Positions 44,602 to 53,223 of a stretch of 64,000 bases of DNA are shown one piece after another. Position 1 is the stretch's first letter. Every line of letters begins with the position of its first letter. The DNA lies in contig OZ244993.1 of assembly GCA_965223485.1 (NCBI GenBank), positions 620,001 to 684,000 of the forward strand, given 5' to 3'. The position numbers and the translations under genes were made by a program. The notes beneath the pieces are model-generated. The model was not told the origin of the DNA and searched no databases. It saw only the letters and a list, made by a program, of their open reading frames with translations. The DNA is from VXPQ01 sp965223485 (GTDB lineage: Bacteria; Bacteroidota; Rhodothermia; Rhodothermales; VXPQ01).

Positions 44602-46650
44602 CTACTCCTCCCGCACCGCCATACGCTCGCTCGCCGCTTCCCACTGGGCATACGCCTGCTCCAGGTCTTCTTTCATCCGGCCGTACTCGGTACGCAGTGT
44701 ACGGATAAGCGCGCCGTTCTTGTAGGCGTCAGGTTGGGCCATCTGGTCCTGTACTTCCTGAAAGGCCCGTTCCTTTTCCGCGATGTCGCGTTCCAGGCGA
44801 TCGCAATACGTGCGTAATTGATGGGTCGTCATCGCTTCGGGATCGACCGCGCCTCCCTTCTTCACGGCCCGGTGCAGGCGGTTGCGTTCCTCGGCTTCCC
44901 GCCGCTTCTGCTCTTTTGAACGCGGCCCTCCGGAACGCTTTCCGACGGGGGTGGATCGACTCTTTCGAGGCGCCTTGCTACTCAACCCGTTCGATACCTG
45001 CCCCTCCGATCCGGAACGGGGCACTCCGAACCCCATACGCTCCCTGTTTTCGGAATAATTCCCGATAAACGTACGTACCCGCCCCCCGACGGCATACCAG
45101 ACGCCGTTAACCACCTGATCGAGGAAATGCCTGTCGTGGCTGATGACGACGAAAGCGCCCGCATACTGGCGCAACGCTTCGATGAGCACCGGAATCGACG
45201 CCGCATCGAGGTGGTTGGTCGGCTCGTCGAGAATCAGAAAGTTGGAAGGATGAAGCAGCGTGCGCGCCAGGGCAACACGGCTCTTTTCGCCGCCGGACAG
45301 CATGCGGATTCGTTTGAACACATCGTCGGCGGAGAAAAGAAAGGCGCCCAGCACCGAGCGGAGTTCCCCATCGGTTTTGTCCCCGGCGGCGCGGCGCAGG
45401 GATTCGAGGATCGTGTCGGCGGGCTCCAGCATATCGGCCTGATGCTGAGCGAAAAAGGCGTGCTCGACACGATAACCCGGAGAACGCTCGCCCTCGAACG
45501 GCTCGGTTCCGTCGAGCATGCGCGCCAGGGTGGACTTGCCCGCCCCGTTCTTCCCGATCAGCGCGATCTTGTCCCCGCGTTCGACCGTGAGCGGCCCGGC
45601 ATCCTCAAAAACGCGAATGTCGCCGTCGTCGGTACGGTAGGTTTTGGAAAACGCGCTCAGTTCGAGGACGACCCGCCCGGACCTCGGGGGCTCCGGAAAA
45701 CGGATGCGCACGGCCGCCTCGTCCGACGGAGCAGGAGGAATACGCTCCAGGCGCTCGAGCATTTTGACGCGGCTCTGCACCTGCTTCGCCTTGGACGCCT
45801 TGTACCGGAATCGTTCGATGAACCGTTCGGTGGCAACGATTTCCCGTCGCTGGTTCTCGTAAGCGGCTTGTTGCAGGGCGCGCCGCTGGGTGCGTTCCTG
45901 GAGGTAAAAGTTGTAGTTGCCGGCATAAAAATGGATGCGCCCGTGGGCAAGCTCGGCAATGGCGGTCACCATCCGATCCAGGAAATAGCGGTCGTGAGAG
46001 ACGATGACCACCGTGCCTTCATAATTTTTCAGATGGTTCTCCAGCCAGTCGATGCTTTCGATGTCGAGATGGTTGGTCGGCTCGTCCAGAAGCAGGTAGT
46101 CCGGTTGCCGGAGCAGCAGCCGGGCCAGCATGGCCCGCATGCGCCATCCGCCGGAGAAGGATTTTACGGGGCGCTCGAGATCGTCGGCGGCAAATCCGAG
46201 ACCGGCAAGGACGACTTCCGCCCGTGGGCGGGCCAAATGGGCTTCGTGCACAACCAGCGCCGCATGGATGCGGTCCAGCACATGGAGTCGCCCGGCGTAA
46301 TCCGCACCCTCATGTTCCTGCAATGCGTCCAGTTCGGCGACGAGTTGGGCCTCCTCGGCCTGAAGTTCCCGGATGTTCGAAAACCCCTTCAACGCTTCGT
46401 CGAGGATGGACGCCTCGGAATCGAGAGTCTGCACATCCTGTTCGAGGTATCCGATGGACGTGCTGGCGCCAATGGCAAGCCGCCCCTCGTCCGGTTCGAT
46501 ATGCCCCTCGATGAGGCGGAGCATCGTGGTTTTTCCCGCTCCGTTCTTCCCGATCAAACCGATCCGTTCTCCGGGGGGAATACCCCACGACAACCGGTCA
46601 AAGAGCACCTGATCGCCGAAGCGGAGCGATATGTCGTGGAGCTGAATCAT
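44602..46650 (-). CDS. ABC-F type ATPase (Uup-like)
   Basis: The ATG at 46650 precedes the first nucleotide-binding domain. Two ABC domains are present, with Walker A GKNGAGKTTML and GKNGAGKSTLA, signatures SFSGGWRMRAMLAR and MLSGGEKSRVALAR, and Walker B YLLLDEPTNHLD and FLILDEPTNHLD. Between them is the helical linker of ABC-F proteins. The last about 140 residues are basic and then coiled coil (RLERDIAEKERAFQEVQDQM), as in Uup. ABC-F proteins act on ribosomes or on branched DNA, without a membrane partner. Confidence 0.88.
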   Translation of the reverse strand: MIQLHDISLRFGDQVLFDRLSWGIPPGERIGLIGKNGAGKTTMLRLIEGHIEPDEGRLAIGASTSIGYLEQDVQTLDSEASILDEALKGFSNIRELQAEEAQLVAELDALQEHEGADYAGRLHVLDRIHAALVVHEAHLARPRAEVVLAGLGFAADDLERPVKSFSGGWRMRAMLARLLLRQPDYLLLDEPTNHLDIESIDWLENHLKNYEGTVVIVSHDRYFLDRMVTAIAELAHGRIHFYAGNYNFYLQERTQRRALQQAAYENQRREIVATERFIERFRYKASKAKQVQSRVKMLERLERIPPAPSDEAAVRIRFPEPPRSGRVVLELSAFSKTYRTDDGDIRVFEDAGPLTVERGDKIALIGKNGAGKSTLARMLDGTEPFEGERSPGYRVEHAFFAQHQADMLEPADTILESLRRAAGDKTDGELRSVLGAFLFSADDVFKRIRMLSGGEKSRVALARTLLHPSNFLILDEPTNHLDAASIPVLIEALRQYAGAFVVISHDRHFLDQVVNGVWYAVGGRVRTFIGNYSENRERMGFGVPRSGSEGQVSNGLSSKAPRKSRSTPVGKRSGGPRSKEQKRREAEERNRLHRAVKKGGAVDPEAMTTHQLRTYCDRLERDIAEKERAFQEVQDQMAQPDAYKNGALIRTLRTEYGRMKEDLEQAYAQWEAASERMAVREE

Positions 46651-46741
46651 GGGTAGCTGAACGCGCCATACAGCCAAAAGGGAGAATGCGTATGGGCGCG
46701 CATCGCTTGCGAACAAGAAAAACGAGCGGGGCGAGTTGAAG

Positions 46742-47056
46742 TAATTTAGTATTTATCCGGCGGTCTGCCCAAAAACGACGTCAGACACCGGGGTCTCCCG
46801 CCGTGTCGGCCAGTGTGCCCCTAACACACCGTTTTGAGTAAAAACTACTCCAAAAAGGAGTAAAAATTACTCAAAAGGGGTAAAAGCGGATCATCAGGGT
46901 CCGCCTCTCTTTTCCTTCACCTACACCTGCCCCCGGATTTTCTCCAGGGTGGAGAATGTCCCGAAGACTACCATGGCTCCAACGAAGCGGTACGCCCGAA
47001 CGGAGCTGTCGCCGCGAACGGCGGCAGGGGCGAACTGTCGGATAAATACTAAACTA
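46742..47056. mobile_element. MITE-like element 2
   Basis: The ends TAATTTAGTATTTATCCG (46742-46759) and the reverse complement of TAGTTTAGTATTTATCCG (47039-47056) match at 17 of 18 positions, and similarity continues weakly inwards for about ten more bases. The 315-bp interior has no transposase. The termini begin and end with TA, which would fit insertion into a TA dinucleotide as in IS630/Tc1 elements. I saw no longer duplication at the borders. Confidence 0.55.
46836..46872. repeat. Tandem operator-like hairpins
   Basis: Two 15-bp units, GAGTAAAAACTACTC (46836-46850) and GAGTAAAAATTACTC (46858-46872), each form GAGTA/TACTC arms. Their centres are 22 bp apart, about two helical turns. A third partial copy (GGGGTAAAAG) follows. 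The arrangement looks like a double binding site for a dimeric regulator, or a structural part of the MITE-like element. Confidence 0.45.
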
Positions 47057-47149
47057 CACCTCGGCTGCAAACTGTCGGAAGCCGCGACGAGGAACGGGAA
47101 GGTGGGTTGAAGAATGGGTGTGGGCCTGCCCGAGTCGGGTCTGGAAGTC

Positions 47150-47178
47150 TTGACAGTCTCCGGGGCGCTGATTATACT
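47150..47178 (+). promoter_or_regulatory. Sigma70-like promoter of the MNDV gene
   Basis: A perfect -35 box TTGACA (47150-47155) is followed after exactly 17 bp by TATACT (47173-47178). The ATG of the MNDV reading frame lies 60 bp downstream, preceded by a Shine-Dalgarno-like GAGGT (47226-47230). Confidence 0.6.
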
Positions 47179-47237
47179 TGCGGTTAGGTTCTTGGCTTAG
47201 GCTGGGTTATATTTCGCTAACTTTTGAGGTGTTTGTC

Positions 47238-47315
47238 ATGAATGATGTACGCGATCACTCTGACCGGGAAATGACTTATTGGCAAGCCTGGGAGCGTGTC
47301 CTGAAAACTGTGTAA
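47238..47315 (+). pseudogene. 5' fragment of the MNDV gene cut by IS256 copy 1
   Basis: The frame MNDVRDHSDREMTYWQAW (47238-47291) meets the left end of the IS at 47292 and stops at a TAA inside the IS end. A second gene on the minus strand (49238-49396) begins with nearly the same 18 residues. If the IS is removed, the frame continues in phase from the TGG codon at 47289-47291 into TTT CAT TTC TGG GTG at 48628 onwards, i.e. into the AT-rich secreted-protein frame to the right. The gene was therefore probably one reading frame before the insertion. Confidence 0.55.
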
Positions 47316-48619
47316 GTGGTCAATCGTACACATAGTTTCATCAGGAGGTGAAGACGATGACCGAACTTACAGACAAACAGCAGGCTCTTCTGGACGAGTT
47401 GCTGAAGGATTTCAAGGGAGACGCGCGGGACCTTTTCGGGGAGGGCGGTTTGCTCAAGACGATAGGCAAGCGTGCTCTCGAGGCGGCGCTGGAGGGGGAA
47501 CTGACGCATCATCTCGGTTATCCGCCGCATGATCGGTCGGGTCGCAAGAGCGGCAATTCCCGTAACGGACGCACTGCGAAGCGGCTCGAGAGCGAGTCGG
47601 GTTCGCTGGATCTGGAGGTTCCTCGCGATCGCAACGGCAGTTTCGAGCCCAGGATCGTAGAGAAGCGCCAGCGCCGGGTAGCGGGCCTGGACGAGACGAT
47701 CGTGTATCTCTATGCGCAGGGCCAGAGCACGCGGGCTATCCAGGACACGTTGAGACGTCTCTACGGCGCGGAGGTCTCCTCTACGCTTGTCTCGGAGGTT
47801 ACCGCAAGCGTTCTCGAGGAAGTGACCGCATGGCAGGCTCGTCCTCTGGAGAGGGTGTATCCGATCGTGTACTTCGACGCCTTGTTCGTGAAGTCTCGCG
47901 AGGAGGGTTCGGTGAAGACGCGCGCGGTCTACGTGGCGCTGGCGATAGATATTGAAGGAGATAAAAAGGTGCTGGGCCTTTGGATCGCTCCGACGGAAGG
48001 GGCCGTTTCGTGGCTCACCATCTTCGGCGAGTTGAAGGCGCGGGGGATGGAGGACTGCTTCATTGCGTGCGTGGACGGCCTGAAGGGTCTTCCCGAGGCG
48101 ATAGAGACGGTCTTTCCACATGCGCGGGTGCAGTTGTGCATAGTGCACCAGGTGCGCAAGAGCCTGCGTTACGTGCCCTGGAAGGAGCGCAAGCCGGTGG
48201 CGGCGTCTTTGCGCGCGGTCTACGCAGCGCCGAGCGAAGAGGCCGCTCTTGCGGCGCTCGAGGCTTTCGAGCAAGAGTGGAGCGAGAAGTACCCGGCTAT
48301 CGCTCCGCTGTGGAGGAAGGACTGGGAGCGTCTGGCGCCTTTCTTCGACTATGCGCCTGCGATCCGCAAGGTGGTCTACACCACCAATGCGATCGAATCG
48401 CTGAACTACAGCCTGCGCAAAATCGTCAAGGGACGGGGCGCTTTCCCCAACGACGACGCGGTGCGCAAACTGCTCTACCTGGGCCTGCGCGAAGCGTCGA
48501 AGAAATGGAAGCGTCCGATACGCGACTGGAAGGCCGCACTCAACCAGTTCGTCATACTCTACGGGGACAGAGTCCCCATTGAACAATAATCCCACTTACA
48601 CAGTTAACGGGACACGCCC
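47292..48619 (+). mobile_element. IS256-family insertion sequence, copy 1
   Basis: The 1328-bp element has imperfect terminal inverted repeats of about 26 bp (left GAGCGTGTCC..., right ...GGACACGCCC) and encodes one Mutator-type transposase. The left end has one mismatch in its outer ten bases compared with copy 2. The flanks AAGCCTGG and TATCCTGG match at only 6 of 8 positions, so the duplication has decayed or the insertion is old or rearranged. It sits in the MNDV gene. Confidence 0.85.
47357..48589 (+). CDS. IS256-family transposase
   Basis: The ATG at 47357 is preferred over the GTG at 47348 because an AGGAGG Shine-Dalgarno (47343-47348) lies eight bases before it. The 410-residue protein has the Mutator/IS256 DDE fold: first Asp in IVYFDALFVKSREEG, second Asp in CFIACVDGLKGLPEAI, and the conserved end IRKVVYTTNAIESLNYSLRK. 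It differs from the second copy in this window at only a few residues (for example MTELTDK against MAELTDK). It looks intact and could be active. Confidence 0.95.
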   Translation: MTELTDKQQALLDELLKDFKGDARDLFGEGGLLKTIGKRALEAALEGELTHHLGYPPHDRSGRKSGNSRNGRTAKRLESESGSLDLEVPRDRNGSFEPRIVEKRQRRVAGLDETIVYLYAQGQSTRAIQDTLRRLYGAEVSSTLVSEVTASVLEEVTAWQARPLERVYPIVYFDALFVKSREEGSVKTRAVYVALAIDIEGDKKVLGLWIAPTEGAVSWLTIFGELKARGMEDCFIACVDGLKGLPEAIETVFPHARVQLCIVHQVRKSLRYVPWKERKPVAASLRAVYAAPSEEAALAALEAFEQEWSEKYPAIAPLWRKDWERLAPFFDYAPAIRKVVYTTNAIESLNYSLRKIVKGRGAFPNDDAVRKLLYLGLREASKKWKRPIRDWKAALNQFVILYGDRVPIEQ

Positions 48620-48639
48620 TATCCTGGTTTCATTTCTGG

Positions 48640-49011
<372 letters not shown>

Positions 49012-49237
49012 GGTGTAATGTTGCGACCTTGTTCCGACACAATCAATCCGACGAGACCCATGTCAAGACGAACCACCTCTGATGTCCTGAGACGCTGTAA
49101 ATCTCGGAAATCCGAGTAAGGGTTACAGTCTATCGAACGAGAAAGCGCCCACTTCGAGCCAATCGAGGCCGAAATGGGCACCGTACCCCACTTCGAAGGA
49201 AAATCGGTTCCGGATCGAAGCCCTGCATACAGGGGGT

Positions 49238-49396
49238 TTATGGGGTAGATTCTCCACTTGGCGGGTTGGCTCGCGGCGCCGGGCGCGTGAGACGGCCAGG
49301 CACATGCCCTTCCTGCACACTGTACATCTCTTCCACAGCATCCCAGGCTTGCCAATAGGTCATTTCCCGGTTAGAGTGAGCAGACACATCGTTCAT
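49238..49396 (-). CDS. Small MNDV-leader protein
   Basis: The 52-residue frame starts MNDVSAHSNREMTYWQAW, almost the same as the truncated gene at 47238, and is preceded by the same Shine-Dalgarno-like GAGGT at the same distance (seven bases). After this leader it diverges completely (DAVEEMYSVQEGHVPGRLTR) and ends in a Pro/Arg-rich tail. It has no signal peptide. Conservation of the start with a different body suggests a shared 5' module or recombination. The family is unknown. Confidence 0.5.
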   Translation of the reverse strand: MNDVSAHSNREMTYWQAWDAVEEMYSVQEGHVPGRLTRPAPRANPPSGESTP

Positions 49397-49758
49397 CGTA
49401 AGTACCTCTAAATCAGGTTAAACGGAAGCCCAGCCGAAACCAGGCACTGAACCAGAAGCACAAGACACGACCAAGGGCCTGCTAAGGCTTCTGCGTACCT
49501 ATTTATAGTGGCCTCACACACCCCATACATTTCATATTCTCCCAATAATGCATCTTGCAGACGATCCTGTAATCGACGCGGCCGGGGTCGATCTGCCAAA
49601 CTGGGAAGCGCCCACGTACTCTGCCTCCCCAATGCCTTTGGGGGCCATCTCCCACGGTACGCCGTGCAGCACCTGCCGCCTGAAAAACGGAGCTATCCGC
49701 AAAAGCCGGCTTACTGGAGAAACGACGTGATGCGGTACCTGACCTCAGCCGGGAATCA
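49397..49758. other. Gene-free or decayed stretch
   Basis: I see no convincing gene here. A minus-strand frame of 74 codons (49408-49632, with a non-ATG start and a hydrophobic end) lies just before the small MNDV gene, and several plus-strand frames look like fragments. The region is best read as remodelled or decayed accessory DNA. Confidence 0.4.
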
Positions 49759-49938
49759 GTGGCAAAACCCGATTTCTTCGTTCCCGTTGACCTGCCGGGA
49801 AACCCCGAAGAACGCCTCGCCGCATTCCGGCGGCAGTTACTCGCCTACGGCCAATTGCTTACCCACTGGCCCGCGCTCGTCGAAGCCGCGCGCGCCATGA
49901 AGAACAAAGGAGATGCGCTGACCCGGCCAATTCAGTGA
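49759..49938 (+). CDS. Small hypothetical protein or remnant
   Basis: A GTG-started frame of 59 codons reads (M)AKPDFFVPVDLPGNPEERL then AAFRRQLLAYGQLLTHWPAL, with amino-acid use of a real protein. The same frame is open further upstream to about 49687, so this may be the 3' remnant of a larger decayed gene. Its stop is 31 bp before the end of the convergent permease gene. Confidence 0.35.
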   Translation: MAKPDFFVPVDLPGNPEERLAAFRRQLLAYGQLLTHWPALVEAARAMKNKGDALTRPIQ

Positions 49939-49968
49939 TACGTAAACTGAACGTAGGGCGCCCTTTCC

Positions 49969-50805
49969 TCAACCACGCCAGAACTCCTCAAGTAACCGAA
50001 ATCGTTCCAGCAATTCGTACCGTCTCTTTTCCAGGCTGCGGGCAATCAAGCGGACCCAACCGGCGTGAAAAAGAAGGCCAGCGATGCCCAGCACGAACAT
50101 CGCCGGGAATACTATGCCGTGCGTTTCGGGAAAAAAGCCCCCTAATACCAAGGGCGCCGCCACCGCCAAAATGAGAAGAAGCACAATCATAAGAGTAGCG
50201 CGCAGATTTTGGAACTCTTTTACGATAGGAGAACGAACATTCATGTCGGATAATTTAACATTCAATTCAATATTGTTTGGCTCTAATGCGGAGAAAAAAA
50301 CCATTAAATAATTTATTATCCCTAAAACGTACAAGAACATTGATGTCATCATATAAAGATCGTTGGGCTCACCCTGAACAAGATTTATTAGAAACGCCAG
50401 CGCCGGCAATGCAAAAAAGCAGGACACGAATATATGAAATGTCAATACCACATTATGTACAATCATAACCTGCGATACAGGCCTTGACATCAAGCCGTCA
50501 TAGAAGCTGCTCCGCAGGCCAACACCGGTCACAGTAAATATTATCGTGAAATATATAAACCATGATAAAAATGTGATGTTAAAACCTATCGTCACATCAG
50601 CAAGTAGTGCAGCAAATAGTGAAACAACACCAAAGAGTACCGAGATAATACCGAAAAATATCAGCATCCAACGAGGACGCCGATTCCTCCGGAAAAGCTT
50701 CCATTCCACGGAAAGAAGCTCGCGCAGCAGCCCCGAAGCCTCACTTGGCCGGGAGGCGCTTTGCTTCTTTTGCACAAGAGATACGGTCATGTCCGGAGCC
50801 TTCAT
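49969..50805 (-). CDS. DUF5687-like ABC permease, C-terminal half only
   Basis: The 278-residue protein aligns only with the second half of the 500-residue permeases in this window: it begins with ELLSVEWKLFRRNRRPR, equivalent to ELLSCEWKLILRNRQPR in the gene at 51611-53140, and ends with ERFRLLEEFWRG. About six membrane helices are visible. It starts 16 bp after the ATPase stop, so it is probably expressed as a half-permease. Either it is a natural half-size partner or it lost its 5' half. Its middle (50230-50600) is AT-rich. Confidence 0.65.
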   Translation of the reverse strand: MKAPDMTVSLVQKKQSASRPSEASGLLRELLSVEWKLFRRNRRPRWMLIFFGIISVLFGVVSLFAALLADVTIGFNITFLSWFIYFTIIFTVTGVGLRSSFYDGLMSRPVSQVMIVHNVVLTFHIFVSCFFALPALAFLINLVQGEPNDLYMMTSMFLYVLGIINYLMVFFSALEPNNIELNVKLSDMNVRSPIVKEFQNLRATLMIVLLLILAVAAPLVLGGFFPETHGIVFPAMFVLGIAGLLFHAGWVRLIARSLEKRRYELLERFRLLEEFWRG

Positions 50806-50821
50806 GGATAGTGGTCGCGTC

Positions 50822-51532
50822 TTATACAGCCACCGACCGGGCGAAAAATCGTTCCAGCTCTTTCAGCGTCTGTTCCGAAATAAGCTCGTCTCGCTCGATC
50901 CGCCCCTGATTCATCAGCAGAATGCGCTCGCAGGCGTCCGTGACATGCCCCAGATCGTGGCTGGAGACGAAAATGGTCGCGTTCGTTTCCTTCGACATTT
51001 CAGCCAGTATCTGCTGCAAGACGTATTGCGACGTCGGATCCAGGTTGGCGAAAGGTTCGTCCAGCACAAGCACGGAGGGTTTCACCAGCAGCGCGGCCAG
51101 CAGTCCGACTTTTTTTCTGTTGCCTGCCGAGAGATCGCGAATCAGCTTGCCCGTTCCCAGCACTTCCTCCGTAAACAGGTTCGCGTACCGGCTTTCCGCT
51201 TCCTCGATCTCCTGTAAGGACAGACCGTACGCCTTCCCGACGAAACCGAAATACTCCTCCGCATTCAGGAAGTCGATCAGGAAGCCTTCGTCGAGGTACG
51301 AACCGGTGTGCGACTTCCAGTCGGTGGTCTTGTCCACCCGCTCGCCGCCGAGCAGCACATGCCCCTTGGTGGCCTGCACGAGATCCAGTACCAGGCGGAG
51401 CAGCGTGGTTTTGCCCGCCCCGTTGTTCCCCACAAGGCCGACCACCTGACCGGTGGGTATCTCCAGGTGCGGTACGTCCACGGCGACGAGATCGCCGTAC
51501 TTCTTAACAAGATCGTTCAGAGTAATCTGCAT
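50822..51532 (-). CDS. ABC transporter ATP-binding protein
   Basis: The 236-residue ATPase has Walker A GNNGAGKTTLL, signature LSAGNRKKVG (Gln replaced, as is common in ABC-2 exporters), Walker B VLVLDEPFANLD and H-loop SSHDLGHVTD. It lies between two DUF5687-like membrane proteins and so forms the motor of an exporter. The substrate is unknown. Confidence 0.9.
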   Translation of the reverse strand: MQITLNDLVKKYGDLVAVDVPHLEIPTGQVVGLVGNNGAGKTTLLRLVLDLVQATKGHVLLGGERVDKTTDWKSHTGSYLDEGFLIDFLNAEEYFGFVGKAYGLSLQEIEEAESRYANLFTEEVLGTGKLIRDLSAGNRKKVGLLAALLVKPSVLVLDEPFANLDPTSQYVLQQILAEMSKETNATIFVSSHDLGHVTDACERILLMNQGRIERDELISEQTLKELERFFARSVAV

Positions 51533-51610
51533 GAGTGCGGTTCGATAAAGAAGACTACAGGGAATTCCGGTCGGGAACGTAAAACGAAAAATCCGGCGGC
51601 AGGTTCGCCG

Positions 51611-53140
51611 TCAGTGGATGCGAAACCGTTCCATGATAGCGTACCGCTTCGTTCGGAGGCGCCGGGCAAGGAGTCTCGTCAACCATGGCTGAAGACACAG
51701 GCCTGCCAAGCCCAGCGTGCCGAGAGTCAGGCCCAGCCATAAGCCGGGTACAAACAACGTAAAAACAAGCGGAATACCATAAAATATCGCCATAAGCATA
51801 AGCACGCATGATTGTGGATTGATAACAGATATTTGTATCAGCGTACTGAATTCAAACATTCCGGCATTCGGATTACAGGGTACAGGAAGAAATAAAATGA
51901 CCGGTAACAACATAATGAAATTAAAGATTCCCATACTATACAAAACACTACCCATCACAAAAATCCAGTCGGGGTAAATCATTCCATCAAGTGCTATATC
52001 GAAAATCATTGTAGCCGCTACACAAATCGATACTATCAATAATGTCCATCTTTGAGACATGAGAATCATTGTCTTCAATATTACAATTTCAGATATCGCT
52101 CTCGATTGTAAACCATCGTAAAAACAGCTTTTCCAGCCAAAGCAATAATTAAGATACAATCCTGCAATACTTATTGAAAGTATAACAACAATATTAAAAT
52201 TTTCTGGCACCTCTTTTATATCAATTTCTGTACTTAAACCAACCATCATGAGAGCAAAAAAAGACACCGCGATTATTACCGTCATCATCATCGACCGGGG
52301 TTGCCGATTTCTGAGAATAAGCTTCCATTCGCAGGAAAGCAATTCGGACGTCAGGGTACGGGACTTTCTTCTGCGGGGCGCTCTTCTTTTACCCCTTAAA
52401 AAGCGCGGCACTACCGAATGATCTATGTACAGGCTCCGGCTTATCCTCTTCGTGGACCCGTAAAACAGGCATCCCGCCAAGCCTGCCAGAAGTATCGACG
52501 GCCAGACAGCGCCTCCTGCGGCCGCATCGAAAAGCGTGGCGGAGGCTCCGAACAGGACCCGGACATCGTGCCCCCATTCGAGTACCGCCAGTACCGAAAT
52601 GCAAAGCAATGCGCCCAACACCGGCAGGAATTTTTCTCCCCGCCAGGAGCGAAGAATATTCGCCGCAAGGTGTATGCACACGCACAGCAGGCACAGGACC
52701 AGCAGCCAGTTCCAGGCAAAAGCGATATCCCGGAGATAAAGGTTCTTGACCCAAAACCCTGCAATAAACGCCAGCACGAACAGGTTGAACTTGCCGAACA
52801 GCGTAACAATCTGGCGAAACAGGGCAAGCGTTCGCCGCGGCGTTGGAGTAATCAGGTAAGGAAAAAGCGGTACATATACCTTGCGTCCGAGAAGCAAGCC
52901 ATCGAAAAGGCCCCATGCGATAAGAACAGGGAGTATTGCCGGGTTCACGCCGGCGAGCAAATCGACGGAACGGTCAATCTCCAGATATTGAACGACAGAA
53001 AAGCCTACAAAAAAGGCGTACAGAAAGACAGGGATCCATAAACATATGACAGCAAGCAGACTGCCCCCAAGGATCCACGTCCCGAACGGAGAGCGCAGGG
53101 TTCTTTTCAGATAATTCGAGGCAAGCGAACGGATCAGCAT
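51611..53140 (-). CDS. DUF5687-like ABC permease (copy A)
   Basis: The 509-residue protein starts MLIRSLASNYLKRTLRSPFG and has about twelve membrane helices in two halves, split by a cytoplasmic segment with the family motif SCEWKLILRNRQPRSM. It ends RYAIMERFRIH. Its first 36 nucleotides are identical to those of the paralogs at 57895 and 60045. The region 51780-52260 is AT-rich whereas the N-terminal half is GC-rich. It is followed by the ATPase (78-bp gap). Confidence 0.75.
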   Translation of the reverse strand: MLIRSLASNYLKRTLRSPFGTWILGGSLLAVICLWIPVFLYAFFVGFSVVQYLEIDRSVDLLAGVNPAILPVLIAWGLFDGLLLGRKVYVPLFPYLITPTPRRTLALFRQIVTLFGKFNLFVLAFIAGFWVKNLYLRDIAFAWNWLLVLCLLCVCIHLAANILRSWRGEKFLPVLGALLCISVLAVLEWGHDVRVLFGASATLFDAAAGGAVWPSILLAGLAGCLFYGSTKRISRSLYIDHSVVPRFLRGKRRAPRRRKSRTLTSELLSCEWKLILRNRQPRSMMMTVIIAVSFFALMMVGLSTEIDIKEVPENFNIVVILSISIAGLYLNYCFGWKSCFYDGLQSRAISEIVILKTMILMSQRWTLLIVSICVAATMIFDIALDGMIYPDWIFVMGSVLYSMGIFNFIMLLPVILFLPVPCNPNAGMFEFSTLIQISVINPQSCVLMLMAIFYGIPLVFTLFVPGLWLGLTLGTLGLAGLCLQPWLTRLLARRLRTKRYAIMERFRIH

Positions 53141-53223
53141 GGAATGAGCAGGTTCAGACTACGTATCGCGAGTAACTGCACGCCGTGAAATACCGATCTC
53201 CTCACGAAAGAACATCCCCATCC

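Larger units (their letters stand above)
46651..47237. other. Long gene-free stretch with a MITE-like element and a promoter
   Basis: I see no protein gene in this 587-bp region. It holds a second MITE-like element (46742-47056) with internal tandem hairpins (46836-46872), another short hairpin TTCTCCA/TGGAGAA (46940-46956), and a clear sigma70-like promoter (47150-47178) leading into the truncated MNDV gene. Confidence 0.6.

Noticed and set aside
47276..48595. 439-codon minus-strand frame opposite the IS256 transposase, repeated in copy 2
   Set aside because: It mirrors the transposase in both copies and has no domain; it is a shadow, not a passenger gene.
49123..49341. Minus-strand frame with a beta-barrel-like end (FSFEVGYGAHFGLDWLEVGA)
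   Set aside because: It overlaps the small MNDV gene in another frame, has no signal peptide and is too short for a barrel; probably chance or a remnant.
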